Positions 34,003-43,371 of a stretch of DNA of 64,000 bases are shown here, one piece after another. This stretch comes from Mycobacterium marinum (GTDB lineage: Bacteria > Actinomycetota > Actinomycetes > Mycobacteriales > Mycobacteriaceae): the NCBI RefSeq assembly GCF_003391395.1, contig NZ_CP024190.1, forward strand, positions 2,604,001-2,668,000, in the 5' to 3' direction. Positions within the stretch are counted from its first letter, which is position 1. Each line of letters opens with the position of its first letter. A program made the position numbers and the translations under genes. Under the pieces are notes generated by a model. The model searched no databases and was not told the origin of the DNA. It saw nothing but the letters and a program-made list of their open reading frames with translations.

Positions 34003-35588
34003 AACGTGCACCCGTCACAGCCATCGATGATGGGGACGGTGTGAAACTGTTGGCGCACCAGTTCGGATAGTTGCGGATAGATTCGCGCCAGCGTCACCGT
34101 CGGCGGAAGGCAGTAACCCAGCGGGTGCTCGGAGCGCAGGGGTGGGCATTGGGGGCGTTTGACGTTGGTGGCGTCGACGACGCAACTTGCCTGGTCGATT
34201 CCGGCGCGCATGATCGGCTCGGCGGAGTCGCGAATGGCGGGGTTGATCGCCATCCCGAGCACGTTGGGATAGGGGACGGTGTTCTGCCAGTCCTGTTCGA
34301 CGAAAATCTCGGGCGCCCAGCCCCAAACCAGAGCGGACGAGCCGGGCGGGCAGGCACGGGCCATGCTGGAATTGCGGTGGACCGAATTCGCGGAGAACGC
34401 GGCGGCCGCCTGTTGCGGCGACAGCGGTCGCCACCGATCCATGGCATAGCCGACCACGAGCATGACGACCGTGACCACGGCCACCGCGCTGGCCACTAGA
34501 GCTGGTGACAAACGCTGCGGAACCAGTTGTGCGCCAGGCTTGATTGGCATTGTTGTGGCCAGGCCGAGGGCTCCGAAAAGCAGAATCAGGTAGTGGGGGA
34601 AGCCCATGCCGCCGATCAGAGTGCACACCAGTCCGCCCCCGATCACGACGATGCGGGCCAGTTTCGACCGCCTGTCGCTGTGCCGGCCCAGCCAGATCAC
34701 TACGGCGAGCAGCACCAGCATGTAGCCCGCCGGCCAGGTGAACGTGTCCCAGGTGTGCAGAAGTTTCTGCATCGCGGTGGGGCCGCCCGCATAGGACCCC
34801 AAAAAGGACAGGGTCTGATCGACGAGGACCCAATTGGTCGCGGGAGAAACCACGATCGTCAGTACGATCGCCGCAAGTGGCAACACCGCGCCCGCCGCCC
34901 ACCAAACCATCGATACGACCGTGCGCTTGGTGTGGGTGTGCAGCACCATCATTTGTGCCGCGGCGAATGCGACGGCTAAGGGCGCGACCTGGAACTTTGA
35001 GCCGACCGCGACGCCGGCTAGCGCGCCGACAACGGCGAACAGCCAGGGCCGCGCCGCTAATTGTTCGCGTCTCACCAGTGCCGATGTGACGACGAGCAAT
35101 GTCGGTAGGTATTCGGTGGCGAGCGCGCCGAAGTCCAATGGGTCGCCCACCGGGAAAATCACGGCGAAGGGAAACCACCACAAGGCAGTGACCACCCACG
35201 CGGGACCGAATCCGATGACGCGGGAAGCGGCGACGAGAAGGGCGGCGGCGGTGAGCCCCAGCAATGCTGCGGCCAAGAAATGGGCGAAGGTGAGGGTCAA
35301 CGGTGCACCGAAGACAGCAAGACCGGTGAGGAACAACGTCCAATACGGGCCGGTGGTCCCGGTTATCCAGGTACTGAACGGAACTGGTGAGTGACGTGCT
35401 GCGCGTGCCTGAACCAACAGCTCGGCTTCATCGGGGTTGAGGTAATTCCATTCGCTGATCTGCTGGCCACGCAGGACCGCTGTGGCTAGTACGAACCCCA
35501 CCGCAATGGCGATGTACAAGAGGGCTGACCGTACGCGGACGCTGCTGATGATCTGCTCCTTCGGGAGGTGGTCGTCGGTGCCTGTCAT
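33969..35588 (-). CDS. polytopic membrane protein, probable GT-C glycosyltransferase
   Basis: A 539-residue protein with about ten transmembrane helices. After the first helix comes YLNPDEAELLVQA, an acidic pair in the first extracytoplasmic loop as in GT-C enzymes (compare YPDEIAYR in the protein at 13383-15032). The last ~130 residues are hydrophilic and contain several Cys, consistent with an outer domain stabilised by disulfides. It converges on, and overlaps, the gtrA gene. A role as the transferase using the flipped polyprenyl sugar is inference. Confidence 0.75.
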   Translation of the reverse strand: MTGTDDHLPKEQIISSVRVRSALLYIAIAVGFVLATAVLRGQQISEWNYLNPDEAELLVQARAARHSPVPFSTWITGTTGPYWTLFLTGLAVFGAPLTLTFAHFLAAALLGLTAAALLVAASRVIGFGPAWVVTALWWFPFAVIFPVGDPLDFGALATEYLPTLLVVTSALVRREQLAARPWLFAVVGALAGVAVGSKFQVAPLAVAFAAAQMMVLHTHTKRTVVSMVWWAAGAVLPLAAIVLTIVVSPATNWVLVDQTLSFLGSYAGGPTAMQKLLHTWDTFTWPAGYMLVLLAVVIWLGRHSDRRSKLARIVVIGGGLVCTLIGGMGFPHYLILLFGALGLATTMPIKPGAQLVPQRLSPALVASAVAVVTVVMLVVGYAMDRWRPLSPQQAAAAFSANSVHRNSSMARACPPGSSALVWGWAPEIFVEQDWQNTVPYPNVLGMAINPAIRDSAEPIMRAGIDQASCVVDATNVKRPQCPPLRSEHPLGYCLPPTVTLARIYPQLSELVRQQFHTVPIIDGCDGCTFYVRSAFEASS

Positions 35589-35927
35589 GGCGTCGGATCC
35601 GCAGCGACGTCGCGCCTAGACCACGGTCACGCGAAATGCTTCGCTAGGAACTCTGACAGCGCCGGCAAAACCGGCTCGACACCGACGGATTCGGTGCGCC
35701 TGAACCGGGAGCTGGTCATGCCGCTACGCCGGCCCGATGACGTGCGCACCGAACGAGTTCATCGGTTCATCTGTGTCGTCGCTGGGCGGCACAGCGTGAT
35801 TCATGGTCCGAGCATACGTTTTTGAGCGCGGAGTCGGATGCGATCTTGCTGTGCTTGGAGCAAACCATCTCCCGGACAACACCGTCCGGCGTGTACACAT
35901 CGGCCCAGTCGAAAATCTCATCCACAC
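35589..35927 (-). pseudogene. possible decayed gene between membrane GT and methyltransferase
   Basis: About 340 bp without an intact gene. On the minus strand three short frames look protein-like: one from ~35940 to 35790 (SVDEIFDWADVYTPDGVVRE, then MVCSKHSKIASDSALK), a second ending SFGAHVIGPA at 35724, and a third, 35708 to about 35620, reading RRTESVGVEPVLPALSEFLA to a stop. They follow one another in different frames, as expected for a frameshifted remnant. I do not recognise the family. It may equally be chance in high-GC DNA. Confidence 0.3.
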
Positions 35928-36584
35928 TCAAGAGGCTGGAGTAGCCACACACGCGTACTGCAGAAAGACCCCATCGGCGAAGTGCCCCAGGCTCAAAGCG
36001 ACGAACAACGCACCAAAAGGCCCCAGGAAAGGATTGATGCCTTTGATGCGTTGCATCGAAAACCCAGCGTCCTCAAACATTCGCACCATGCTGCTGCGGG
36101 TGAAGAAGCGCAGGTGCGTGCGGTCGAAGATGCCGAAATCCTCCTGCGGGAAGTCCCTTCGGAAAACTACTTTGCCCAGCGCGGGCAAGTAGCGGATGTT
36201 CGGGATCGAGGCGACAACGACGCCATCGGGCTTGAGTTTGGGTCTGAGCCGCTTGAGCGTGTCCAGCGGATCCACCAAGTGCTCCAACACGTCGTTACAG
36301 ACGACCGCATCAAAGTAGTTGTCGGGTAGCTCGGCAATTCGGGTGCTGGCGTCGCCGGCAAGGACATGGTCGAGCAGTTCGCCGGCACGCTGGGCTGCCT
36401 CTTCGTTGTACTCGAGGCCCCATACTTCCGCGCCGGTGCTCTGCTTCACGATGGCACCGAACACGCCCTCACCACAACCGAGTTCGAGCACGCATTGCGC
36501 GTCGGCCGGTAGGAATCGCAACATCTCCGGCCGCTTGTGACCGTAGTACTCGGTGACGCTCGTTGTCTCCGGCAAGATACGCAT
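35928..36584 (-). CDS. class I SAM-dependent methyltransferase (paralogue of 61774-62445)
   Basis: A 218-residue methyltransferase with LELGCGEGVF (motif I), GLEYNEEA (motif II), VCNDVLEHLVDP and a C-terminal amphipathic/hydrophobic tail (FGALFVALSLG). It is closely similar to the protein at 61774-62445 throughout, including the start (SVTEYY), RDFPQEDFG and the ending FADGxxLQYAC. Two such enzymes at either end of the lipid block may O-methylate different sugars of the LOS. It ends upstream of a decayed region and starts 53 bp after the stop of pks5.1 on the same strand. Confidence 0.85.
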   Translation of the reverse strand: MRILPETTSVTEYYGHKRPEMLRFLPADAQCVLELGCGEGVFGAIVKQSTGAEVWGLEYNEEAAQRAGELLDHVLAGDASTRIAELPDNYFDAVVCNDVLEHLVDPLDTLKRLRPKLKPDGVVVASIPNIRYLPALGKVVFRRDFPQEDFGIFDRTHLRFFTRSSMVRMFEDAGFSMQRIKGINPFLGPFGALFVALSLGHFADGVFLQYACVATPAS

Positions 36585-36637
36585 GACTTATCCGTCCCGA
36601 AGGGCGAATAGCCCTGATTCGCATCTACTTTCAGTGC

Positions 36638-39600
36638 TCATTGTGACGATGCTGCGGCTTCTTCCGGCGCCAACTGGGCAAACAGGTGGTCCGCTAGGCC
36701 TCGTACGGTGGTGATGTCGGTGGAGCTGATCCGTATTCCGGTCTCGGACTGCACCCGGGTGCGCAGCTCGAGGTTGCCCAGGGAGTCGAGCCCGTACTCG
36801 GAGAGCTGACGGTCCGGATCGATGGTGCGGCGCAGGATCAGGCTGACCTGCTCAGCCACCATTCGCCGCAGCTGCCCGGGCCACTCATCCAACGGCAGCG
36901 CGTCCAACTCGCTACGGAATTTGCTGGACCCCGAACGGCCTTGCTCCAAGGCCTTGAACGCCTCGGCGAACTTGCTGCGTTCGGCAAAGGCGGTCACCCA
37001 CGGTGCACCAATGATCGGAGCGTATCCGGTGTAGGTGCGGTTGTGGCGGAGCAGGGTTTGGAAGGCGTAGGCGCCTTCGTCGGGGGCGATGGCGGCGTCG
37101 CTGCTTTCGGCCAGGGCGATGGCGCGGCCGATTTCGGCCCAGGGGCCCCAGGCGATGGCGGTGGCGGGCTGGTTTTGGTTGTGGCGCCAGTGGGTGAAGG
37201 CGTCGAGCCAGCTGTTGGCGGCGGCGTAGGCGCCTTGGCCTGGTGAGCCGAGCATGGCTGCTGCGGAGGAGAAGGAGCAGAACCAGTCCAGGGGTTGGTC
37301 GGTGGTGGCTTGGTGGAGGTGCCAGGCGCCGTAGACCTTGGGGGCCCAGTCGCGGTCGAGGAGTTCGTCGGTGATGTTGGCCAAGGTGGCGTCTTCGACG
37401 ACCGCGGCGGCGTGGAGCACTCCGCGTAGGGGCAGGTTGGTGGCGGTGGCGTTGGCGACCAGCCGTGCTGCGGTGGCGGGTTGGGCGATGTCGCCGCATT
37501 CGACCACGACATCGGAGCCGATCGAGCGGATCAGTTCGATGGTTTCGAGGGCTTTTTGGCTCGGTGCTGAGCGGGAACTGAGCACGATGCGTCCGGCCCC
37601 GGCGGTGGCCATTTTTTCGGCCAGGAACAGTCCCAGCCCGCCCAGGCCGCCGGTGATGATGTAGGAGCCATCGGCGCGCAAGACCGGTACCTGTTCGGGG
37701 GGCAGGACCACCGCACTGCGTCCGCTGCGGGGGATGTCGAGCAGCAGTTTGCCGGTGTGGTCGGCGGCGCCCATCACCCGGATCGCGGTGGCCGCCTCGG
37801 CCAGCGGGTAGTGGGTGTCTTGGGGCATGGGTAACACGCCCTCGGCGGTGTGCTGATAGACCGTGGTCAACAGCTCGCGGATCAGTCGGGGGTGGGTGAT
37901 CGAGAGCATCCCCAGATCGACACCGTAAAACGACAGGTTGCGCCGGAACGGGAACAGGCCCATCTTGGTGTCGCCGTAGATGTCGCGTTTGCCGATCTCG
38001 ACGAACCGCCCGCCCCAGGCCAGCAACTCCAGCCCGGCGCGCTGGGCGGCGCCGGTCAGCGAGTTGAGCACGATATCGACCCCGTAGCCGTCGGTGTCGG
38101 CGCGGATGGCCTCGGCGAACTCGATACTGCGTGAGTCATAGACATGCTCAATGCCCATGTCGCGTAACACTTGGCGACGCTTGGGACTGCCCGCGGTGGC
38201 ATAGATTTCGGCTCCGGCCGCGCGCGCGATCGCGATCGCGGCCTGGCCCACCCCACCGGTTCCGGAATGGATGAGCACCTTGTCACCAGCACGGATACGG
38301 CCCAGATCATGCAAGCCATACCAGGCGGTCGCGTGCGCGGTGGTCACCGCGGCCGCTTGCGCGTCGGTCAGACCCGCCGGGATCGGGGTAGCCAGCGCGC
38401 CATCACAGGTGACAAAAGTGGCCCAACAACCATGCGGGGACATCCCACCGACTCGATCACCAACCTGATGATCGGTGACATCGGGACCCACCGCGGTCAC
38501 CACACCGGCGAAATCGGTACCCAACTGCGGCATCTGCCCATCGGGGGAGTTATACCGACCGAAACTGACCAACACATCCGCGAAGTTGATACTGGAGGTG
38601 CTGACCGCGACCTCGATCTGACCCGGCCCCGGCGCGACCCGATCAAAAGCCACAAACTCCATCGTCTGCAAATCCCCAGGCGTGCGGATCTGCAACCGCA
38701 TCCCCTCAGTGTCATGCTCAACCACCGTGGTCTTGCGCTCTTCGGGACGCAACGGCATCGGCGACAACCGCGCCGTATACCACTGGCCACAACGCCACGC
38801 CGTCTCGTCTTCCTCAGAGCCCGACAACAACTGACGCGCAACCACCTCAGAACCACTGTGCTCATCAACATCAACATGAGTGGTATGCAAATGCGGATAC
38901 TCAGCACCAATCACCCGCAACAAACCACGCAACCCAGCCTGCTCCAAATTGGCACTCTCACCACCCAACACCGTCTGCGCACCCCGCGTCACCACAAACA
39001 ACCGCGGCGCCTCACCCATAATCTCGGGCAACTCCCGAACAACACGCACCACATGCCGAACACACTCGACGCCTTCGACGCCGCTGTTCTCGTCGCGGTT
39101 GCCGCTGTCCGGCTTGAGCAGGATCACAGCATTGTGGAATCCACCGGCATTGAGCTGGTTTCGTAGCCGCTCGGCACTGGCCGCGTGATCGGCGGCGTTC
39201 TCGTGCCAGCTTGTGGTTGCGCACTGCGCGCTGTGCAGCTTCAACGCGTCGGTTAGCTCCGCTGCCAACATGTCGGCGCCGTCGGAGGTGCTGATCAACA
39301 GCCACGCTCCGGCCTCTGCGGCGTCCACCTCGGGCAGTTCACGCTGCTGCCACTCGACCGTCAGGAGTCGCTCGTTGAGGACGCGATCGCGGTTGCCCTC
39401 CTCGGAAACCCCTGTGCCGAGCTGCAATCCACGAACGGCCACCAGTACGGTTCCATGCTCGTCGAGCACGTCCAGGTCGGCCTCGACCGCGGATGTGTCG
39501 ACACTTGTCACCCGTGCGTAGCAGTAGTGGGCATTGCGCGTGGATGCGTAAGCACGGATCTGGCGCACTCCCAGCGGCAACATCAGACCACCGTTACCGG

Positions 39601-42600
39601 CGACCTGGACGTCCGGGTGCGCACCGACGGCCTGGAAGCAGGCATCCAACAGAGCCGGATGAATCGCGTAGGCACGCTGCTGTGACCGCATGGCACCGGG
39701 TAGCGCGACTTCAGCCACAACCGAGCTGACCGCCCCATCTGCGATATGTGCGTTACCGAGTCCGGTGAAGGCAGGGCCGTATTGCACGCCGTGCTCGTCG
39801 AATCGTGCCCGCAGTTCCTCGCCGTCCTCGGTGCGGGAATGCTCGGCCAGCAGTGCGGGAATGTCATAGGCCGGCAGTTGGTCGTCGTCTTCCACGGCAT
39901 GTAGCACCGCTCCGCCGCGGCGGACCGCTCCACCGTCCTGGAAGGTCTCCACCACGAAGTCGACGATCCCCGGCGACTTCACCGATCCCACTGCCGATAG
40001 CGGGGTTTCATCATCGAGCAACAGCATCTGCTCGAAACGAACATCGCGCACCTCGGCCGCGTCGCCGAGGATGGTGCGGGCCGCAACCAGCGCCATCTCG
40101 CAGTATGCGGCTCCGGGAAGTGCAGGGGCACTGTGAATTTGGTGATCGGCCAGCCACGGCAGTGCCTCGGTGCCGACGTCGGACTGCCAGACGTGGCGCT
40201 CCGGTTCCTCCGGCAGCAGCACGTGCGAGCCCAGCAGCGGATGCACAACCACCGATGAGCCGCCTTGAGCCTGGTGGTCCTGACCGGCCCGGTTCAACAA
40301 CAACGACTGGTGCGTCCAAGCCGGCAGCGGTGCGTCAACCAGCTCCCCAGCGGGGTACAGGACGGAGAAGTCCACCGCCGCACCGGCGCTGTGCAGGTCG
40401 GCGAGCAACCCACGCAGCCCGTGCGGCAGCGGCTGTTCGCGCCGCATACCGGCCAGCGCCGCCACCGGCATGTCCAGGCCCTCGGCCGTCTTCTCGACGG
40501 CGCGGGTCAGCAGCGGATGCGGTGCCAACTCGGCGAAGACCCGGTAGCCATCCTCGAGCGCAGCCTGCACCGCGGCCCCGAAGCGCACCGTGTGGCGAAG
40601 GTTGTCCACCCAGTAGCTGCCATCGCAGTAGGGCTCCTCGCGCGGGTCGAACAGCGTCGCGGAGTAGTAGGGGACCTCGGGCGTCAACGGCTCGAGGTCG
40701 GCCAGCACGTCATACAGATCGTCGAGGATCGGGTCCACCTGCGGTGAGTGTGATGCCACGTCGACGGCCACCTCACGAGCCATCACCTCGCGCTGCTCCC
40801 ACGCGGCGACCAGCTCACGAACGGTATCGGTGGCCCCACCGATCACCGTGGACTGCGGCGAAGCCACCACCGCAACCACGACATCGTTGATACCGCGAGC
40901 CATCAGCTCGGATAGCACCTGCTGGGCAGGCAGTTCCACCGATGCCATCGCACCGGAGCCGGAGATCCGGGTCATCAGCCGGGAGCGGCGGCAAATAACC
41001 TTTGCGCCGTCCTCGAGGGACAGCGCGCCGGCCGCGACGGCGGCCGCGGACTCACCGAGGGAGTGCCCGATGATGGCACCGGGGCGTACCCCGTAGGACT
41101 TCATGGTGGCAGCCAGTGCCACCTGCATGGTGAAAATGGTCGGTTGCACACGGTCGATGCCGGTCACCGTCTCGATCGCCGTCATCGCCTCGGTCACCGA
41201 AAAGCCGGACTCGGCGGCAATCAGCGGCTCGAGCTCGGCAACGGTAGCGGCGAAAACCGGTTCATTGGCCAGCAGGTCGGCGCCCATGGCCTTCCACTGC
41301 GAACCCTGACCGGAGAACACCCACACCGGCCCGCGGTCGTCGCGGCCGACGGCTGCTTGGTAAGGAGTCTCGTCGTCAGCGATTTCGTGCAAACCGGCCG
41401 ACAGTTCGCTGACGTTGTCGGCCAGCACAGCCGTCCGCACCGGGCGGTGTCCTCGCCGGCGTGCCAGCGTGTACGCCAGATCCGAGGTCGCCAATTCCGG
41501 CCCCTGGGCGTCGACCCAGTCCGCAAGCCGCTTGGCTGTTTGGCGCAATCCGTCCGCGGACGTCGCGGACAGCGGGAAGATCAGCGCGCCTTCGATTGCC
41601 GGGCTGACCGGCTCGGCGTCTTGAGTCGCTGTCTCAGGTGCTTGTTCAAGAATGGCGTGGACGTTCGTCCCAGATATCCCGTACGACGACACCGCCGCGG
41701 TCCGCGTCTGTTCCCCGTTGGTTGGCCACTGCGTGATCTCCTGGGGCACAAAGAGTCCCGACTTGATCTGAGCCATCTCGTCGGGCAGGCGGCTGAAGTG
41801 GATGTTGGGCGGGATCACGCCATGTTGGAGGGCGAGGATCGCCTTCATCAGTCCGAGGACTCCGGCACCGGCCTGCATGTGGCCGAAATTGGGCTTGGCC
41901 GATGTCAGAGCGCAGGGCCGGTCGATGCCGTAAACCCGAGCCAGGCTCTCGAATTCGATTGGGTCACCCACTGGGGTACCGGTGCCGTGGGCCTCGACCA
42001 GGCCAACGCTGGCCCCGTCGACGCCGGCCGTGGCCAGTGCGGCGCGATACACCGCGGACTGCGCCTCTACCGACGGCGTGGCGATGTTGACGGTGTGGCC
42101 GTCCTGGTTGGCGGCCGTTCCGCGCATTACGGCCAAAATCCGATCGCCGTCTCGCTGCGCATCCGCGAGCCGCTTGAGTAGCAGCACCACCGAACCCTCG
42201 CCCGACACAAACCCGTCGGCATCCACATCGAAGGCGTGGCAATGACCGGTGGGGGACAACATGTTCTGCGCGGAGCCCGAGGCGAATCTGCGAGGCTCCA
42301 GCATCACGTAGACGCCAGCGGCGAAGGCGAGATCGCTTTCGCCCTCGCTGAGGCTGTTGCAGGCTAGGTGGGTTGCGTAAAGGCTGGAGGAGCACGCGGT
42401 GTCCACGGTGACCGCCGGGCCGTGCAACCGCATGGCGTACGAAATCCGTCCTGAGGCAAAGCAGGAGTTGGTTCCGGTGTTCCCGTACGGACCGTCGAAA
42501 GTGTTCGCATCGACGTGCACGAACTGGTAGTCCCCGTGGTTGAGGCCCACGAACACACCGGTCAGTGACTCGGCCATCTGCTCCGGCGTCAGTCCGCCGT

Positions 42601-42931
42601 GTTCCATGGCCTCCCAGGCGGTTTCCAGCAGCATGCGGTGCTGCGGATCGATCGCGATGGCTTCTTTTTCGGTGATGCCGAAGAACTCAGGGTCGAAGTC
42701 ACCAACGTTGTCCAGGAACGCGCCCCACTTGCACACGGTGCGTCCCGGCACACCCGGCTCCGGGTCGTAATACTCGTCGGCGTCCCAGCGGTCGGCGGGG
42801 ATCTCGGTGACCAAGTCATCGCCCCGGAGCAGTGCTTCCCAAAGCTCTTCTGGAGAGCCGATGCCACCCGGAAGCCGGCATGCCATGCCGATTACCGCAA
42901 CGGGCGTCATACGTGGGTCATTCACGGCCAC
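36638..42931 (-). CDS. pks5.1: MAS-type iterative reducing polyketide synthase
   Basis: A ~2,097-residue type I PKS with one full reducing module. KS: VDTACSSS with Cys180 and the His motifs EAHGTGTPVGD and NFGHM. AT: GHSLGES with Ser624. DH: HQIHSAPALPG near residue ~900. ER: GTGGVGQAAI. KR: GGLGGLGL with SFSSAAAM and GAYAAAN. ACP: GLDSLGNL with Ser2050. This order and length match mycocerosic-acid-synthase-like enzymes that extend a starter acyl chain with methylmalonyl-CoA to methyl-branched acids for acyltrehalose LOS. GTG 42931 follows AGAGGTGAT; GTG 42925 is possible. Residues ~1291-1970 are encoded by a block apparently identical to pks5. fadD25 is divergent from it. Confidence 0.93.
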   Translation of the reverse strand: MAVNDPRMTPVAVIGMACRLPGGIGSPEELWEALLRGDDLVTEIPADRWDADEYYDPEPGVPGRTVCKWGAFLDNVGDFDPEFFGITEKEAIAIDPQHRMLLETAWEAMEHGGLTPEQMAESLTGVFVGLNHGDYQFVHVDANTFDGPYGNTGTNSCFASGRISYAMRLHGPAVTVDTACSSSLYATHLACNSLSEGESDLAFAAGVYVMLEPRRFASGSAQNMLSPTGHCHAFDVDADGFVSGEGSVVLLLKRLADAQRDGDRILAVMRGTAANQDGHTVNIATPSVEAQSAVYRAALATAGVDGASVGLVEAHGTGTPVGDPIEFESLARVYGIDRPCALTSAKPNFGHMQAGAGVLGLMKAILALQHGVIPPNIHFSRLPDEMAQIKSGLFVPQEITQWPTNGEQTRTAAVSSYGISGTNVHAILEQAPETATQDAEPVSPAIEGALIFPLSATSADGLRQTAKRLADWVDAQGPELATSDLAYTLARRRGHRPVRTAVLADNVSELSAGLHEIADDETPYQAAVGRDDRGPVWVFSGQGSQWKAMGADLLANEPVFAATVAELEPLIAAESGFSVTEAMTAIETVTGIDRVQPTIFTMQVALAATMKSYGVRPGAIIGHSLGESAAAVAAGALSLEDGAKVICRRSRLMTRISGSGAMASVELPAQQVLSELMARGINDVVVAVVASPQSTVIGGATDTVRELVAAWEQREVMAREVAVDVASHSPQVDPILDDLYDVLADLEPLTPEVPYYSATLFDPREEPYCDGSYWVDNLRHTVRFGAAVQAALEDGYRVFAELAPHPLLTRAVEKTAEGLDMPVAALAGMRREQPLPHGLRGLLADLHSAGAAVDFSVLYPAGELVDAPLPAWTHQSLLLNRAGQDHQAQGGSSVVVHPLLGSHVLLPEEPERHVWQSDVGTEALPWLADHQIHSAPALPGAAYCEMALVAARTILGDAAEVRDVRFEQMLLLDDETPLSAVGSVKSPGIVDFVVETFQDGGAVRRGGAVLHAVEDDDQLPAYDIPALLAEHSRTEDGEELRARFDEHGVQYGPAFTGLGNAHIADGAVSSVVAEVALPGAMRSQQRAYAIHPALLDACFQAVGAHPDVQVAGNGGLMLPLGVRQIRAYASTRNAHYCYARVTSVDTSAVEADLDVLDEHGTVLVAVRGLQLGTGVSEEGNRDRVLNERLLTVEWQQRELPEVDAAEAGAWLLISTSDGADMLAAELTDALKLHSAQCATTSWHENAADHAASAERLRNQLNAGGFHNAVILLKPDSGNRDENSGVEGVECVRHVVRVVRELPEIMGEAPRLFVVTRGAQTVLGGESANLEQAGLRGLLRVIGAEYPHLHTTHVDVDEHSGSEVVARQLLSGSEEDETAWRCGQWYTARLSPMPLRPEERKTTVVEHDTEGMRLQIRTPGDLQTMEFVAFDRVAPGPGQIEVAVSTSSINFADVLVSFGRYNSPDGQMPQLGTDFAGVVTAVGPDVTDHQVGDRVGGMSPHGCWATFVTCDGALATPIPAGLTDAQAAAVTTAHATAWYGLHDLGRIRAGDKVLIHSGTGGVGQAAIAIARAAGAEIYATAGSPKRRQVLRDMGIEHVYDSRSIEFAEAIRADTDGYGVDIVLNSLTGAAQRAGLELLAWGGRFVEIGKRDIYGDTKMGLFPFRRNLSFYGVDLGMLSITHPRLIRELLTTVYQHTAEGVLPMPQDTHYPLAEAATAIRVMGAADHTGKLLLDIPRSGRSAVVLPPEQVPVLRADGSYIITGGLGGLGLFLAEKMATAGAGRIVLSSRSAPSQKALETIELIRSIGSDVVVECGDIAQPATAARLVANATATNLPLRGVLHAAAVVEDATLANITDELLDRDWAPKVYGAWHLHQATTDQPLDWFCSFSSAAAMLGSPGQGAYAAANSWLDAFTHWRHNQNQPATAIAWGPWAEIGRAIALAESSDAAIAPDEGAYAFQTLLRHNRTYTGYAPIIGAPWVTAFAERSKFAEAFKALEQGRSGSSKFRSELDALPLDEWPGQLRRMVAEQVSLILRRTIDPDRQLSEYGLDSLGNLELRTRVQSETGIRISSTDITTVRGLADHLFAQLAPEEAAASSQ
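37022..39061 (-). repeat. 2,040-bp direct repeat, copy 1 (in pks5.1; ER-KR region)
   Basis: This block reads the same as 51871-53910 base for base wherever I compared it, at a constant offset of 14,849 bp. Identity starts sharply at 37022 (the preceding bases differ) and ends at 39061 (next bases ACACTCG versus GTAATCG). It encodes the end of the DH-ER linker, the whole ER and most of the KR. Flanking sequence is only homologous, so this is a gene-conversion tract, not a young whole-gene duplication. Confidence 0.93.
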
Positions 42932-43371
42932 ATCACCTCTTCTAATCCCCCTGTTTGAGGAGACTTCGTCGAATTTTGATCCGGGCTGGGATGCCGCTGC
43001 ATCGCACACCGAGCCACGGTCCCCCTTGCCGAATCCGACTTCTACTTAGTCAGGTGATCAGCAGCGTAGCTTGTTGGCACCGCGCGCGTGGAAAAATAGT
43101 GCGGACGTACAAAAAAAATCGCCTGGCGTGTTCACGGCTGGGCTGGCCAGGGCGAATGAACTGGCAGCAGGTCGTATTGCCCAGCCCCGACTATACCGCT
43201 GGCACGTAGATGCGGGCCGTTTCCCGACTCTGGCTGTGAAACAAGAACGACGGCAGATGAGACGCCGGCGTCCTAGTACTCGGTGGGGTATGGACCCGGA
43301 CCGTATGCGAAGCGGCACAGGCTAGTCCTGTTTGCCGTTTGTGGACAGACCTTCCGATGTAGGGTGAGCGC
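42932..43371. other. divergent promoter region pks5.1 / fadD25
   Basis: About 440 bp between the two divergent lipid genes, with no convincing coding frame. It contains a 20-base element (43099-43118) shared with the region upstream of mmpL12. fadD25 has AGGGTGA four bases before its GTG start. Confidence 0.6.
43099..43118 (-). promoter_or_regulatory. shared upstream element, copy 1
   Basis: The plus strand reads GTGCGGACGTACAAAAAAAA. The same GTGCGGACGTAC followed by seven A's occurs at 49846-49864, preceded by AAA(A)T in both. Each copy lies upstream of a minus-strand gene (pks5.1, ~170 bp; mmpL12, ~235 bp). CGGACGTAC contains an ACGT/GTAC palindromic core. Regulatory role is inference from conservation between otherwise unlike intergenic regions. 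Confidence 0.5.

Noticed and set aside
38171..39166. 331-codon plus-strand frame antisense to pks5.1 (and a related 364-codon frame at 53020-54114)
   Set aside because: It is Arg/His/Thr-rich, has no recognisable motif, and is duplicated only because the underlying PKS block is duplicated; the two copies diverge where the PKS block ends.
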